From the NCBI GenBank assembly GCA_946807835.1, contig OX327683.1, positions 625,001-689,000 on the forward strand: a DNA stretch of 64,000 bases. The letters run 5' to 3'. This stretch comes from Ailanthus altissimus. Lineage: Eukaryota > Streptophyta > Magnoliopsida > Sapindales > Simaroubaceae. This document shows, one piece after another, positions 1-11,429 of this stretch (the first letter of the stretch is position 1; every line of letters starts with the position of its first letter). The notes under the pieces are model-generated. The model was given only the letters and a program-made list of their open reading frames with translations. It was not told the origin of the DNA and did not search any database. Position numbers and translations under genes: made by a program.

Positions 1-379
1 TACTATATCTTGGTTTTTAACCAAAAGATAAGTATTAATTTATTGATGTTTTATTGTATCTTAGTTTTTAACCTTGTCTTTGTTAGATATACAACGTTAA
101 TCTGTGCCCTTAAAAAATGTATAATAATATTTTATTTGATTAATAATTTTATTCATATATATGATTGAGCATACATTTATGGGCCCATATTTATAAAATA
201 TGTAATCTATGTATTAGGTATATAATGCTAATATAGAAAGTATAGATTAAAAGTTCTTTATAAATACTTAAAATCATGTTCATCTATCAATGAAAGGGAC
301 GTTTCATTATGTAAAGCTATAGTTTTTCTACTTCTTATAGTAGATGATTTACTAAATCATACCAATTTAATTCTAATGC
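1..379. other. AT-rich stretch, nothing recognised
   Basis: No long open frame, LTR terminus or RNA gene was recognised here. The base composition is strongly AT-rich like the rest of the intergenic DNA. Confidence 0.5.
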
Positions 380-1240
380 TCTAATAACATCCAATTGAAG
401 TTTCTACGTTGAAATTCCACCAAACCCTAATTCTTACCTTACCAATTCCTTTACTTTGATGAGTCCTTTAAACTCCACACTTGAATTCAACTCAACCTAC
501 ATCAATAAATCATACCAAAAATATAAATTGGAGTGATCTTGAAAAACCATAGACTACCATCACTAAATGAGGTTTTTCTTACCTATTTTTCTTAGGTTTT
601 CACTAGTGGAAGCTTCAATAGAGCTTAGGAACTTGTATTTGGCTTTGTTCTAGTTTGACCATGCATGAAAACTCATGAAAAAACATTGGATTTTACTGTA
701 GTAGCATCTTCCTCTTTGGCCAAAATTCTCTCCCTTTTAGCTATCAATATCTTTGTTTTTTTCCTTTGCCAAATTTCTACACACTTCACCCTAATATAGT
801 GCTCTCCCAAGAGTCCAATTTTCCCCTTAACTAATTCTAAATTTCTAAATTACCATTAGTTCAAAATGGAATAATTTAATTGGTTCCTTTCTAACTATTT
901 AGTTAGAATTGTCAAATGAACTAACTAGACCTCCAACTTGGCCATCCATGAACTTGTCTCTAATTGGTATATTTTTTAACATACACATTGTATTTTTTAA
1001 CAAAGGCTTATTCCATGCACAACCCTTATATAAAAATTCATGGATTAACTTAAAATTTCATTTTTCAAGTCAATGGAGCAAATTTCAAAAATATTCTATG
1101 ACTGTCCGACGCTCTGATCACAATCCATCAAAAACATCACATTTGATTAGCTCTTAGTTTAAAATATCTCTTATAAACAAAGCTAATAAAACAAAAAGTA
1201 GTAAGAGAAATTTTCAACTAGCATGCACATATTTAGATGT
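380..1240 (-). repeat. R2 LTR-like repeat, copy a
   Basis: This block matches 61093-61860 almost along its whole length and 22380-22650 over its left part. Shared landmarks include CCTTTAAACTCCACACTTGA, TTTTCACTAGTGGAAGC, GCCAAATTTCTA and a closing GACTGTCCGAC. The arrangement resembles plant Ty3/Gypsy LTR or UTR sequence read on the minus strand, but no coding domain is attached. The family call is an inference; the repetition is directly visible. A short ORF at 909-1157 lies inside the repeat and is not supported as a gene. Confidence 0.6.
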
Positions 1241-2393
1241 TACAAATAAAATAAATTCTAATATATGTCATTATTTAGCAAGTTGTCCTAGACACATTTA
1301 TAAGAAGGAATGTCTCCACTCAATAAGTTAATTATTTGGGTTAGACACCTAGATTTTAGGCTTAATTCTTAGAGACCCAAAACAATCCAACAAGTGGTAT
1401 CAGACCCAAATCTTAATAATTAGAATGTGGATGGACTCAGTATCGAATGAAAAATGTCGAAGTTGCTTCTCAACGATGGAAGTTTTATTCGAAAAGAGAT
1501 TGTTAAATGAGTTGTCTCATATTGGCTGATAAAAGATAGATACATAAGTTTATAAAAAGGTGGGTCACTCCACCCAATAAATTTATCTTTTGAGTTAAAC
1601 ACTTAGATCTTAGACTCAATCTTTATAGGCATTTTAGTGTAATTCACCAGTTGAACTATCAAAGAAATTAATTGAGAAGATTTTAAAAAGTTTATGAAGG
1701 AACTATAAACCCAAAAAGTATTTATTATAGCTTTAAATATTAAAAAAAGAATGGCATACAAAAGAACTTTACTTGTAATAGTTCAAAAGAGTTAATGAAA
1801 GTTTTCTATATGAAAATCACTCTAATTGAAAAATAATTATAGAAAACTTCTATATTTATAGTGAATATTGGATCAAATGGTAAGTCGAAATTTAATTTTA
1901 AAGTTTAGATTTCTGAGAAATAGGGAGATAAAGGCTTAACATTCAATTTTTTTTTTAAAAAAAAGAGATGTATAAGTAACATTTATAACAAGATAACAAA
2001 AAAAGTTATGATAATCTTATGTAGAAATACTTCAACATAAAAACTGATAAAAGTTGTAAATTTAAAATTCTTATTTCATATATTTATAATATATGATTGG
2101 CATATCACCTTGAAATATAAGTTCAACATGGATATTTCTTTCAAGGAAACTGAAATATATTAGAAAAATCGGAACTCTTATACTATATTAAAAAAATATT
2201 TTTAAACATTTGTATTTTTACTTTGAACAATAATTACATATTTTTATATAAATATTAATTTTTTAGCCTAATAATAAGAATAATATATAAAATTTTGACT
2301 ATTGTACTACAAAACAACACGAATAGAAATATTCTAAATTGGTAATAATTAAAATAAGAAATTATAAGATAATACTAATTTTAATATTTTTAG
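1241..2393. other. Non-coding AT-rich DNA with a small direct repeat
   Basis: No gene was recognised. Two imperfect copies of a roughly 60-bp segment occur at about 1316-1375 and 1566-1625; both contain an AATAA(G/A)TT...GGTTAGACAC/GAGTTAAACAC...CTTAGA pattern. The right end, from about 2280, is probably the intron in front of the ankyrin exon at 2394. No first exon for that gene could be identified. Confidence 0.4.
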
Positions 2394-4753
2394 GACAGGA
2401 ATTATATAAGGAACGTCTATGCCTTCGCAAGGCTGCATTGGAAGGTAATTGGATCGAAGCTTGGAAGGATAAGAATATACAGATTGGAAATGATAGCGTA
2501 GCAGTTCAACTGCCCGCTATCACGGAGCTTCATCAGACTATTCTTCATATCGCGGCAGGAGCAAGACAAACCAACTTCGTGAAGGAAATGCTCAAAGCAA
2601 TTCAATCAAATGAGTTTTTGACATTGCCAGACAGTAACGGAAACACTGCTTTCTGTCATGTTGCTTCAGTCGAAGATACAGAGATTGCTCGCGCTATGCT
2701 AGAAAAATAATCAAATTTGTTAACTACCCGAGGGGGTGAAGGGATGTTGCCACTATACATGGCAGGTTTGTTTGGTCAAAGTGAAATGGCATCGCTTTTA
2801 TATCAAAATCATCAACAACGCGACTTGGAATTGGCCGAAGACGACCTGCAGAAAATATTTTTTATCAGTATCCAATCTGGTTTGTATGGTAAGAATATAT
2901 ACAAACTTTCATTTTATTTTGATTTCATATGTAGTAGTAAATGATCATGAATTCTGTAAGTAGCATGAAATTAATTGCTTAAAACCGACATATTAATAAT
3001 GGAATAATAAAGCCGTGAGTGGACTATATACTCTTCTTTCTTATGATGTTCTATCTTTAAAAGCTTTCTGTTACCACGTTTGTCCTTTATTTATCATTAT
3101 TTTTCCTTCTAAGTGATTTTTTTTTTTTTAAGGATAATTCTTCATTAACCAAGGGAACTAGCCAAGTGAGTTACTGCTAAAACAAAACCACGTCTAGGTT
3201 ATAAAAATAAGATCTATAAATTCGCCTAAACATCTTCTTAAACAGAGTTTGGCACAACTCTTAAGTAATGTTCAAGTCACAAAAAAATTGACAGCTTAAT
3301 CCCTAAATTTTTCTTGAATTACTCATAATAAGGTCCTTCTATTATTCTTAAAATATTCATTAGTACTTTTAGAAAGGTATTTATGTATATAATGAATATT
3401 GGATAATTTTTAAGACGACTATTAAAAAATAATATAATTAGGTATTTCAAAACCTTAAGAATCTAACAGTATTAAATAAAAAATTTAAGAACTCAACTGT
3501 CAATTCCGATCATGCTATCAATTGCTTTGCAAGGTAAGAACTCAACTGTCAATTCCTCTTGCAACGGTTATTTATTTTCTTTATATTGTTTATATCTGAC
3601 TTTGTAGTGAAAAAGGGAAAACAATATTTCTATCTGTTTTGTTAAACTGGTATATATAGAACTGTTTCATTCTTGATCATGTAGGTTGAAGTAGCCCTCC
3701 AGAAACATCCTTTCTGCGGCCCTGCTAAAAATTTTGGGTGGAATTGCCAAGGTTTCGTGGTGCAATTTCTAGAGAATGAAGCTCATCGAAAGAATCTGGC
3801 TTTGGCTCGTCACAGTGAACATGAGACGGCATTGCATATACTGGACCGAGATGTCTCGGCATCTGAGAGCAGTGGTCGAAGATGGTTGAAAAGATGTATC
3901 AACCTCTAAGTTTTACGACCTCTCTACATACAAAGCCAATTGGCACCTACTCGGGAAAAAAATAAATTGGAAAAAGCTACATAGAACACTATTCTTATTT
4001 TATAAAATTTACTTAACTGTTTTAAAAAATTCATTTTACACGTTATTTTTTTAATGATACATATTAATAAACTTTCTAGAATAACATAAAAATTGATTAA
4101 ATAATTCAATTAAATTTTAAAGACCGATCTAACAATTTTGCTTTTTAATGTAACTTCTCACTTTTACTTCTAGGTTGGACTATAGACTCATCAACTGACC
4201 AAGCACTTGAAATAGTCCAATGTCTTTGGAAAGCAATATTAAACGAAGGACGCGAGGCAGTTAGAGAGTTTATCCGTCTTCATTCGCAATTATTGTTCGA
4301 TGAAGCTAAATTGGGAAACGTGGACTTCTTTTCTGAGCTCATACGCTCTTATCCTGATCTGGTTTTTGAATTGGATGAAAATGGTCGAAGCATATTTCAC
4401 ATTGCTCTTATGTATCGTCATACCGACATATTCAATCTGATATATGACATAGGATTTGACAAGGATTTGATTGCGAAATTTGAAGTTAATGATGGTAATA
4501 ACTTACTGCATCTAGCTGCGAAATATTCCAATCCAAAACCAGTCCGTAAGATTAAGGTGCCAGGAGCAGTTCTAGAAATGCAACTAGAATTATAACTTTA
4601 TAAGGTACGTAATATTTGTTATATAATTTCTCCGTCGTCTAAATTATTTGCCCTTTTAACTTGAAGAGATTTTCGAACCTTTCGCATGCGTGAATGAAAA
4701 CATTTATAACAATTTTTTTCTTTTTGTCAAATATTGCATCTTAACGATGGTAG

Positions 4754-5524
4754 GAAGTCGAAAAGCTCGTCCAGCCGTCTTACAAACAAAAGAAAAATAG
4801 TGATGACGAATCACCATGGGAGGTTTTCACCCGCCACCATAAGGAGTTGATGAAAGAAGGGGAAGAATGGATGAAGAGTAGAGCTAATGCATGTACGATA
4901 GTTGGAACATTAGTTGCTACTGTGGTGTTCCAGACAGCCTTCACTTTACCTGGTGGTAAAAATGATGGAGATGGATCACCAAATTTACTAAGAGAGGAGT
5001 GGTTTAATGTGTTTAGTATATCAGCTGCAATCGCATTCTACGGATCCTTGATATCAGTACTGACGTTTTTGTCCATTCTCACGTCGCGCTACAAAGAAAT
5101 TGATTTTCTCAGGTGGTTACCATTCAAATTGATGGTTGGACTCTTGACACTCTTCATATGGATGACAGCCATGACACTATCTTTTAGCTCCAGCATTTTC
5201 TTAATTTATCCCAACAAAAGGAATGCTCTCACCATGTCTACATTTATCTTTGTATTTCTGCTATTTGCTCTGTCAATTGTACAACATCTCCGCATTCTGA
5301 AAGACATATTCCATGCGACATTTACGGTTCTGGGGTTCTCTTTGAAGCAATTTAAGAAAAACAAAGTTGTAGGATATTTTAAGAATAGTCGAGCTCTATT
5401 TGGTTTTACTTGGTTTGACCATCTCTCGTCATTAATACTACTACTACTACTACTACTACTACTATTATTATTATTATTATTACAATTACAAACTATATTT
5501 CTATCACAAAATCTTTATAACTAA
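4754..5524 (+). CDS. PGG-domain exon of the ankyrin pseudogene
   Basis: Best preserved exon, in phase 0 after the acceptor at 4752-4753. It starts with EVEKLVQPSY, the usual lead-in to the PGG domain, then TIVGTLVATVVFQTAFTLPGG, where the PGG tripeptide follows transmembrane segment 1. Three more membrane helices follow (around 5010-5080, 5130-5215 and 5230-5290). The C-terminus is unusual: after FTWFDHLSS a CTA/TTA trinucleotide microsatellite encodes about 14 leucines, then a short tail ends at TAA 5522-5524. An ATG at 4847 could start a stand-alone C-terminal protein, but nothing in the sequence demonstrates such a start. Confidence 0.7.
   Translation, partial: EVEKLVQPSYKQKKNSDDESPWEVFTRHHKELMKEGEEWMKSRANACTIVGTLVATVVFQTAFTLPGGKNDGDGSPNLLREEWFNVFSISAAIAFYGSLISVLTFLSILTSRYKEIDFLRWLPFKLMVGLLTLFIWMTAMTLSFSSSIFLIYPNKRNALTMSTFIFVFLLFALSIVQHLRILKDIFHATFTVLGFSLKQFKKNKVVGYFKNSRALFGFTWFDHLSSLILLLLLLLLLLLLLLLQLQTIFLSQNLYN
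5436..5482 (+). repeat. (CTA)n/(TTA)n microsatellite encoding poly-Leu
   Basis: About nine ACT units followed by about six ATT units lie in frame in the last PGG exon and give an uninterrupted leucine run. Length variation here would change the predicted C-terminus without shifting the frame. Confidence 0.85.
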
Positions 5525-5899
5525 AAATCTTTTTTTAGTAGTGAAAGTTCTATTTCTTAGTGTGAGTTATTTACAATCTCTCAAGGATTGTTTTCCAATA
5601 ATGGCAACAAAGTCAAATCTCCAAGTTCATTAATATTGTTCTTAATTTCTTCCAGTGTTTCTTATACCAGTTCTTGATTTTTAAGTGTGACATGTAAAGA
5701 AAAATAATAATTAGTTGAAAATTGAATACAAATTGACGAAACGAAATCGATGATAGTAGCTTGTGATATAGTTTTCACTTCATGGATTATAATTTTAGTC
5801 TACACAGGCGATTAACGGTGATCTTTACTATCTTATCCAATTTTTGCAGTCTCCTTTCATTTCAATTTAAATTTCGTTTTAATTTTGTTTAATCTCCAC
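5525..5899. other. Non-coding DNA downstream of the ankyrin pseudogene
   Basis: No open frame, LTR end or structured repeat was recognised. It may hold the 3' UTR of the pseudogene. Confidence 0.4.
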
Positions 5900-6125
5900 T
5901 TTACGATCCAAGATTGGTGCTCTTGAAGGAACCTCAATCTTCAGCCAGCGTGATAAGGAAACTTAGATCCTATAAATGAAGTGAAGACACTAGTGGCAAT
6001 TCAATAATTAAGCAAGTTGGCAAATTATTGAAAATGGGCAAATAGCAGGAGTTGGCGTGAGTTGTTAACTAAGTGACCTCAGATGGAATGAGTTGTCATT
6101 AAGTGGCATGAGTTGCTATAGTTGA
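5900..6125. repeat. Direct repeat flanking a copia remnant, left copy
   Basis: Shares GTGATAAGGA, CTTAGATCCTATAAAT, TTCAATAATTAAG and AAATTATTGAAAAT with 9070-9310 in the same orientation. At 6049-6125 it contains degenerate copies of the 30-bp GAGTTGG...AAGTGACCT unit that is clearer at 9214-9303. Part of the right copy reads as the copia linker between integrase and reverse transcriptase, so this is probably duplicated internal element sequence rather than a target-site duplication. Confidence 0.6.
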
Positions 6126-6297
6126 AAAACAAGAAATATTAAAAACTTGAGACAAAATTTTCTCGATTGTATTAATGTAATATTTTCAGGATACATTTAC
6201 AAGTGTTACAGTATGCTATATATACACATAGCTACAGCTTAACCAAGTAGTCAAGTTCTAGTTAACCATATCTCGGTTACATATTCCCTTAGTAACA
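6120..6297 (-). mobile_element. Short copia LTR remnant
   Basis: Read on the minus strand it starts TGTTACTAAGGGAATATG at 6297, contains a TATATATAG promoter-like motif near 6215, and ends near 6120. It lies downstream of the RNase H end of the pol remnant, the place expected for a 3' LTR. The exact inner boundary is uncertain. Confidence 0.5.
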
Positions 6298-6389
6298 AAC
6301 AAATTCTTTTTTCTAATACTTTGGCTTTACAGTGTACTATAAATAATCATAGCCCTTAGATTAATCTCTAGTAACTTCTTCTTTTGATG

Positions 6390-9150
6390 AGATTGTGTCA
6401 TCTGTCCATGTTAGGGTATAGGTCCTTCATTTCCCATGTTGTCATTCTTACTCTACATACAACACGATTGCAAACATTTTTCTTCATCAGCAACGGCACA
6501 CCAGCAGCCTCTTTATCGATTTCATTTGCTATGCTGTCATTTCTACTTTGCATACTACACCATTGCAAATATTTGTCTTCATTTGCAATGGTGTATTGTA
6601 CTTGAATCATGGCAGGTTTGTTTGTGCTTATTGTCCTCGCACATCCAACTGTATCAGCAACTTTTTCATTACTTTCTTTAACATTCCCCTTCAAGTTGAA
6701 GGTTCTTGGAAGAACATTCAACTTGCCTTTCAAGTAATTAAATCTATCAAAACTCAATTGTTTAGTGAGAATATTGTTTTGAGCTTACAACAAAGCTAAT
6801 TGTTAATAACCCATAGCAGACTTTGTCCTAATAAAGCGGATGTCTATTTCTATATGTTTGGTCCTTGAGTGATAGACCAGATTAGAGGCCAGTAATGCTA
6901 CACTAGTTTTATCAATCTTTATAATCGATGTTCTTGCCATACTCATACCAAGTTCTTGTAAAAGAGATGTTATCTAGCTAATTTCAGCACTAGTTACGTG
7001 ACATTTCTTTTTGGTTTAAGAGTCCTTGTATTCCTTTCCCAGAGTACTCTGTATCCAAAGACTAAACTAATGGGTTCTTTTGATACAATCGACTAGATTC
7101 AATAAAGATCAAATTGGGTAATCATGAGTAAGAGACCTATACTCAAACTCAACACTAGACCTTGCAATAACTTACTGCTTTTTAGAGCTTTATGATACTA
7201 GGTTTTCACCTAAGAAAATCAAACAACCTCGAACAAACCCTTTGTCATCTACATCACAACCTCAATTAGCATCTAAGGATGTAATTAACTCAAGACTAGA
7301 TGTTTTTCTAGTTCTAAGCCATAATGAGTAGTTTCTTTTAAGTATCGCAAAACCTTCTTGTCAGTTATCTAATGTGTATCAAGGGGATTATTTATGAATT
7401 GGCTTAGATTATTGGTAGTGACTAATAGTTGAGACCTTGTAAGAGTTGCATATTGAAGGCTTCCAATTATGCTTCTGTACAGAGTTCCATTTGGGAATTG
7501 CTTGCCTTCTGTCTTTGAAAGTTTGGTCCCAGTACTGATAGGTATGAAACTTCCCTTGTAGTTCTGTATATTCCTTTTCAAAAAGGTCAAGAATGTATTT
7601 TGTCTTAGACAATTGAATTAAATATGTTGATCTTTTCACTTTAATACCAAGGAAGAAATGAACCTCTTAAAGGTCTTTTAGGGAAAATTCTGAGCTCGTT
7701 ATCTATGAGCTTTTTAATTGCTTCACCGTTGCTACTTGCGATTATTATTTCATCTATATATATCAGTAGAAATGTCAGACAGGTTCTTTCTCTTCTCATG
7801 AATAGTGATGCATCAGATTTGGCTCATTCGAAACCTCAATTATTCAGGGATCTTCTCAACTTGTCAAACTAAGCTTTAAGGGCTTGTTTCTATTCATAGT
7901 AGACCTCTTCAGTTTACAAACATGATCAGGTCTTTCATGGTCCTTAATACCTTCAAGTTGACACATAAATTTCCTCTGATAGCTCTTTATTGAGAAATAC
8001 ATTATTTATGTATATTTGCCTCAGGTTTTAATTATTCATTAAAGCCAAGGATAAAACAATGCTAATGGTGCAGGCCTTAACTAAAGAGTTAAAAGTATCA
8101 TAAAAGTCAACCCTAGAGTATGATAAAACCCCTTAGCTACTAATTTGACCTTGTACCTTTCAATTAAGCCATCTGACCTTTGCTTTTCTTTTTAGACAAA
8201 CTTGACAAAGCAAACAATTTATTAATAAACTTAAATGAAAATTGAGTTACAATTAAATATGGTCATTGAGTGACTCATTCTTAAGAGTAAAAAAAAGAAA
8301 ATACTCAAAAGAGAGTAAGGGAACACAAACTCTTAATATATATATATATATAAACTAATGAAACCTATAACTAGGCATTCCATTTGTATCTCTAAAGAGC
8401 ATAGGAAGTATATTAGAAGAAGGCTTTAACCATTAGGTAAAATCTTCTAACTAAAGTCCAAGGTTTGCTAATTTATCTGCAACTGCATTATTCTCCTATA
8501 AGGAATGATTAAATCTGAATTAAATACAATCAGTATAATCTTTATAGCGTTGCCATCGGTTATGACCTTCGCTTTACTTTGTACATGCATTTGTTTCCCA
8601 CAATTTTCTTTCTTGGTAAGTATTGCTCCAACTACCAAGTTTGGTTCTTAATCAGTGCATCAAAATCCTCCTACATTGTATCTTTCCATTCAAGGTTTTG
8701 AAGAGCTGTCTTAATTGAAATGAGAGTTTAATGGCTTTGATCTACTAGGCTTGTACATACTTCAGGCTTGAAAATGTCAGCATTGGATCTTGTGATCATA
8801 GAGTGTGATGGTTTAGGTGGATTTGTTTCCATTTTTGGGTTGCTTTTTTCTCTGGTCATAACAAGAGGTGAATCAAGGTTTATTGAGTGGTGTAAAGTTG
8901 GTACGTTAGGATTAAGGTTGTCTAGTTGCTCTATATGTTGTGAGGGACTTATGCCACCAGAGTTGGTGGCTAAGTTATGACTTTGATCATATGCAACTTT
9001 GATTGTATCTAATCTTTCAATAGACTCAATAATAGTAAACTCATAGTTCAAGGGTACAAACTTATTAAGAAATTTAGAAACTAATGGAACCTTAATTTTC
9101 AAGGCAGTGTGATAAGGATACTTAGATCCTATAAATAAAGTAAACACAAT
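6390..9150 (-). pseudogene. Ty1/copia pol remnant (linker, RT, RNase H)
   Basis: Minus-strand order from 9147 down: integrase-RT linker ending in the copia-typical SHSMITRSNADIFKPEV; an RT start (about 8720-8577); RT continuing at 8170-7990 (RYK.KLVAKGF-like, then a DFYDTF-like match); the RT tail at 7640-7369 with LYRSIIGSLQYATLTR and NLSQFINNPL; and the RNase H end near 6890-6660 with LNVLPRTFNLKGNV. Stops and frameshifts occur throughout. A LINE 3' fragment interrupts RT at 8188-8562. These motifs place it in copia; the rest of the element is missing. Confidence 0.8.
8188..8562 (-). mobile_element. LINE 3'-end fragment nested in copia RT
   Basis: A 5'-truncated minus-strand retroposon starting with a pyrimidine-rich CTTTTT tract. 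It is closely similar to 26403-26780. Its minus-strand translation gives an RNase H-tail-like NAVADKLAN pattern, as in plant LINE ORF2 C-termini. Imperfect target-site duplications flank it: TGACCTTTGCTTTT (8174-8187) and TGACCTTCGCTTTA (8563-8576), with two mismatches. Confidence 0.7.
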
Positions 9151-9310
9151 TTTACTTATAGAAATTCAATAATTAAGAAAGTTGGTAAATTATTGAAAAT
9201 ATGCAAATAGCGTGAGTTGGCATGAGTTGTTACTAAGTGACCTGAGTTGGAATGAGTTGTCATAAAGTGACATGAGTTATTATGAGTTGGCACTAAGTGG
9301 TATGATATTG
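9070..9310. repeat. Direct repeat flanking a copia remnant, right copy
   Basis: Second copy of the block at 5900-6125. Its left part is still readable as minus-strand copia linker (GSKYPYHTALK). Its right part carries three 30-bp units at 9214-9303, each beginning GAGTT and containing AAGTG. Confidence 0.6.
9214..9303. repeat. 30-bp minisatellite, three units
   Basis: Three consecutive 30-base units follow the pattern GAGTTGGNATGAGTTGTNA + CTAAGTGACNT. The period is exact here. The homologous stretch at 6049-6125 retains about two and a half units with one insertion. Confidence 0.75.
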
Positions 9311-9369
9311 ATCATTTAGGTAGACTTAATGTTAGAAAATAGGCTTTTCAAACTTTGTGTCACAAAGTA

Positions 9370-9790
9370 TGGTTTATCATACATATGTTCTATCACCTAA
9401 AGTCCCTTCATATGTGTGTGACAAAATTCAACTATTATAAAATTGTGATAGAATAAGTCTTGTAAATTTCTGATAGAATTTTAGTGTCAAAAAATATCTC
9501 ACATGACAATCGACGTGGCATTACTAAGTGTTAAGAAAAGTTGAGTTGTGATACTAGGCAGCTGTTGACATGGTACTTGCTTTATGTAAAGAAAAAATAT
9601 AGCTAGTAAGTGACATGGTAAGTCAGTGCAAATGATGTGGCAAAATTACTATCATAATTTGATGATAAAAACCAACACTAAATTATGATATTATACATCA
9701 ACAATCTATAGATTGAAATGGCTATTGAATTAATGTCATAATTTATGATAGAAATCAACATAAAATTATGATATTTTACATAAAATAATA
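9370..9790. mobile_element. Possible MITE-like non-autonomous DNA element
   Basis: AT-rich segment with short palindromic motifs of the TATCATAAATTATGATA type. Two direct copies of an approximately 50-bp block, containing AAATTATGATATT and TACAT, lie at about 9651-9702 and 9731-9783. Such subterminal repeats are common in non-autonomous DNA transposons, but I could not define terminal inverted repeats or a target-site duplication, so the class is a guess. Confidence 0.3.
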
Positions 9791-10880
9791 TATATCTTAA
9801 ATGACTGTAATTTAATATTGTTGTACCAATTATACATTTATATCTTTTTGTTTAGTAACTTGTAATTGAATTATATAATTTTTATTGCTAAAATACTAAA
9901 TTAATTCATAGTAAATATAATTACTCATAATATAATCACATCAATAATTATTACTTTATTTACAGTAACAGTAATGAACTACAAATAATTATATCCAATT
10001 AAAATTTGTTCATCTACATCAACATTGTTTCCCATATCTAATTTAATACAAATCCAACCAACAATGTTTAGGATAATTAAACCTAACTAGTTCATGACAA
10101 TCAATCAATTAATCAAGTTCAATGAACAAAAATTGCTCATCTCAACCATCATTGTGATCACTTGCATCTTCTCTTCAAACTCTTTAAGTGGTCCTATGAA
10201 AAGATAATAATATATTATCTTAATGAAACAAATAATTATAAATACAGACCTAATGGTATTTGTGATAGTAAATACTTAAGATTAGCATAAATGAAGGTTG
10301 TCCACTATACGTTGTTTTCTTTTGAATCTCTATGAATTAATGCATACAACAATGATTATTGATAGCAACTGTGATTCCATTTATATTCCTGTAACTATTT
10401 GAGATTTGGCAGATAATTCAATATAATTCATATTTCTTGTTATAAGGTACTTATTACCTGATTCTTGTACTATTAGAAACTTACTTGGTCATTCCTCAAA
10501 TTAGATTGGGCTCATGTTCTCTCTGCTCATTTCAACCTTTAGCAAATAGAAATAATATGGTCATAAATTAGTAATGGCATTTCCAGTTCCTACGACAGTC
10601 TAGAATCATAGTTACCTAAATGAATTTTAAGAAGGTTGAGATATATCGGTCCAAATCTATCAACATTTGTTATGAAATAATGAGGATAAATTTAAAGTAT
10701 ACAACATTTAATCTTAAAACTAGTTAAGTTAACACATATACCCGGAAAAGCTACAATGATTTAAAGTTTTAGCACTATATTTCTTGCTTCACCTTTATCT
10801 CTTATTGAAATTTCTAACAGGGAACTTTCATAATGATCCAAATTAATGGCTTAAGTCCAAATCCATTCAATGGAACCTTA
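9791..10880. other. AT-rich DNA, nothing recognised
   Basis: No coding match, LTR terminus or clear repeat was recognised on either strand. Confidence 0.4.
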
Positions 10881-10889
10881 ATCTAACTA

Positions 10890-11312
10890 TGAAAATTTCT
10901 TAAGTTAAGTAAAGGATTGATTGATTAAAGGAACACTTGTGTGGTTTTAATTAAAAGTGTTTTATGTGGTTTTAATTTAATGAGATTAAGATAGGTAAAT
11001 AGACACTTGTATGGTAGAGATTAAAGTGATATGTACCACTTTGTGTGGTGTTGATTGATTAAGAGTTAGTATAAATACCCCTTAAGTTTTAGCATTGGCA
11101 ACAAGTAAAGTTTGAAGAGTGCAAGAAGTGAGAAAGAGAAATAAAGGAAATCAAGTTTTTAAAAGTGTCTAAAGTAGCTTTTAGAGCTTTATTTGTGTGA
11201 GAAAAAAAATTGAGAATGTTTAAGAGTTGTATTTTAATTGTTCATTCTCTTGTAGTAATTCTTATGCTAATAGTATATACATTTTTTTTGTATGAACTAT
11301 AATTCTTCTCCA
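10890..11312 (+). mobile_element. Copia 5' LTR remnant with TATA box
   Basis: Ends in TTCTCCAACA, immediately followed by an initiator-Met tRNA-type primer-binding site, GTGGTATCAGAGTTAAG, around 11321. It contains AGTATAAATACCCC near 11070, a plausible retrotransposon promoter. The left boundary is not determined. Confidence 0.6.
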
Positions 11313-11429
11313 ACAAAGTGGTATCAGAGTTAAGACTACAAGAGCTTAAGGAAACAAGCACGTGTTATAAGAATCCCCAAAAATAGGCTTTTAAAGCTTC
11401 GTCACGCTTCATCAAAAGTTTTTACAAAC

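Larger units (their letters stand above)
2394..5524 (+). pseudogene. Ankyrin-repeat PGG-domain membrane protein, degenerate
   Basis: Remnant of a plant ankyrin/PGG gene of the ACD6/ITN1/NPR4-like group, membrane proteins linked to defence and salt responses. Exon A (2394-2888, after TTTTAG, before GTAAGA) encodes ankyrin-like ELHQTILHIAAG and DSNGNTAFCHVAS. A diverged exon B lies near 3685-3910. Exon C (about 4174-4604) has AKLGNVDFFSELIRSYPDL, GRSIFHIALMYRH and GNNLLHLAAKY. Exon D (4754-5524) carries EVEKLVQPSY, HHKELMKEGEEWM, the PGG core TAFTLPGG and four hydrophobic segments. In-frame stops interrupt exon A (TAA 2708-2710) and exon C (TAA 4593-4595); the A-to-B junction also meets a stop in the phase I read. 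The phases of C and D join cleanly. No first exon with ATG is visible. The PGG half is still open for over 200 codons, so a shortened transcript is possible, but the whole gene looks dead. Confidence 0.85.

Noticed and set aside
5900..9310. The 190-230 bp direct repeats as LTRs or a TSD of the copia remnant
   Set aside because: Too long for a TSD, and the right copy still reads as internal linker sequence of the element.
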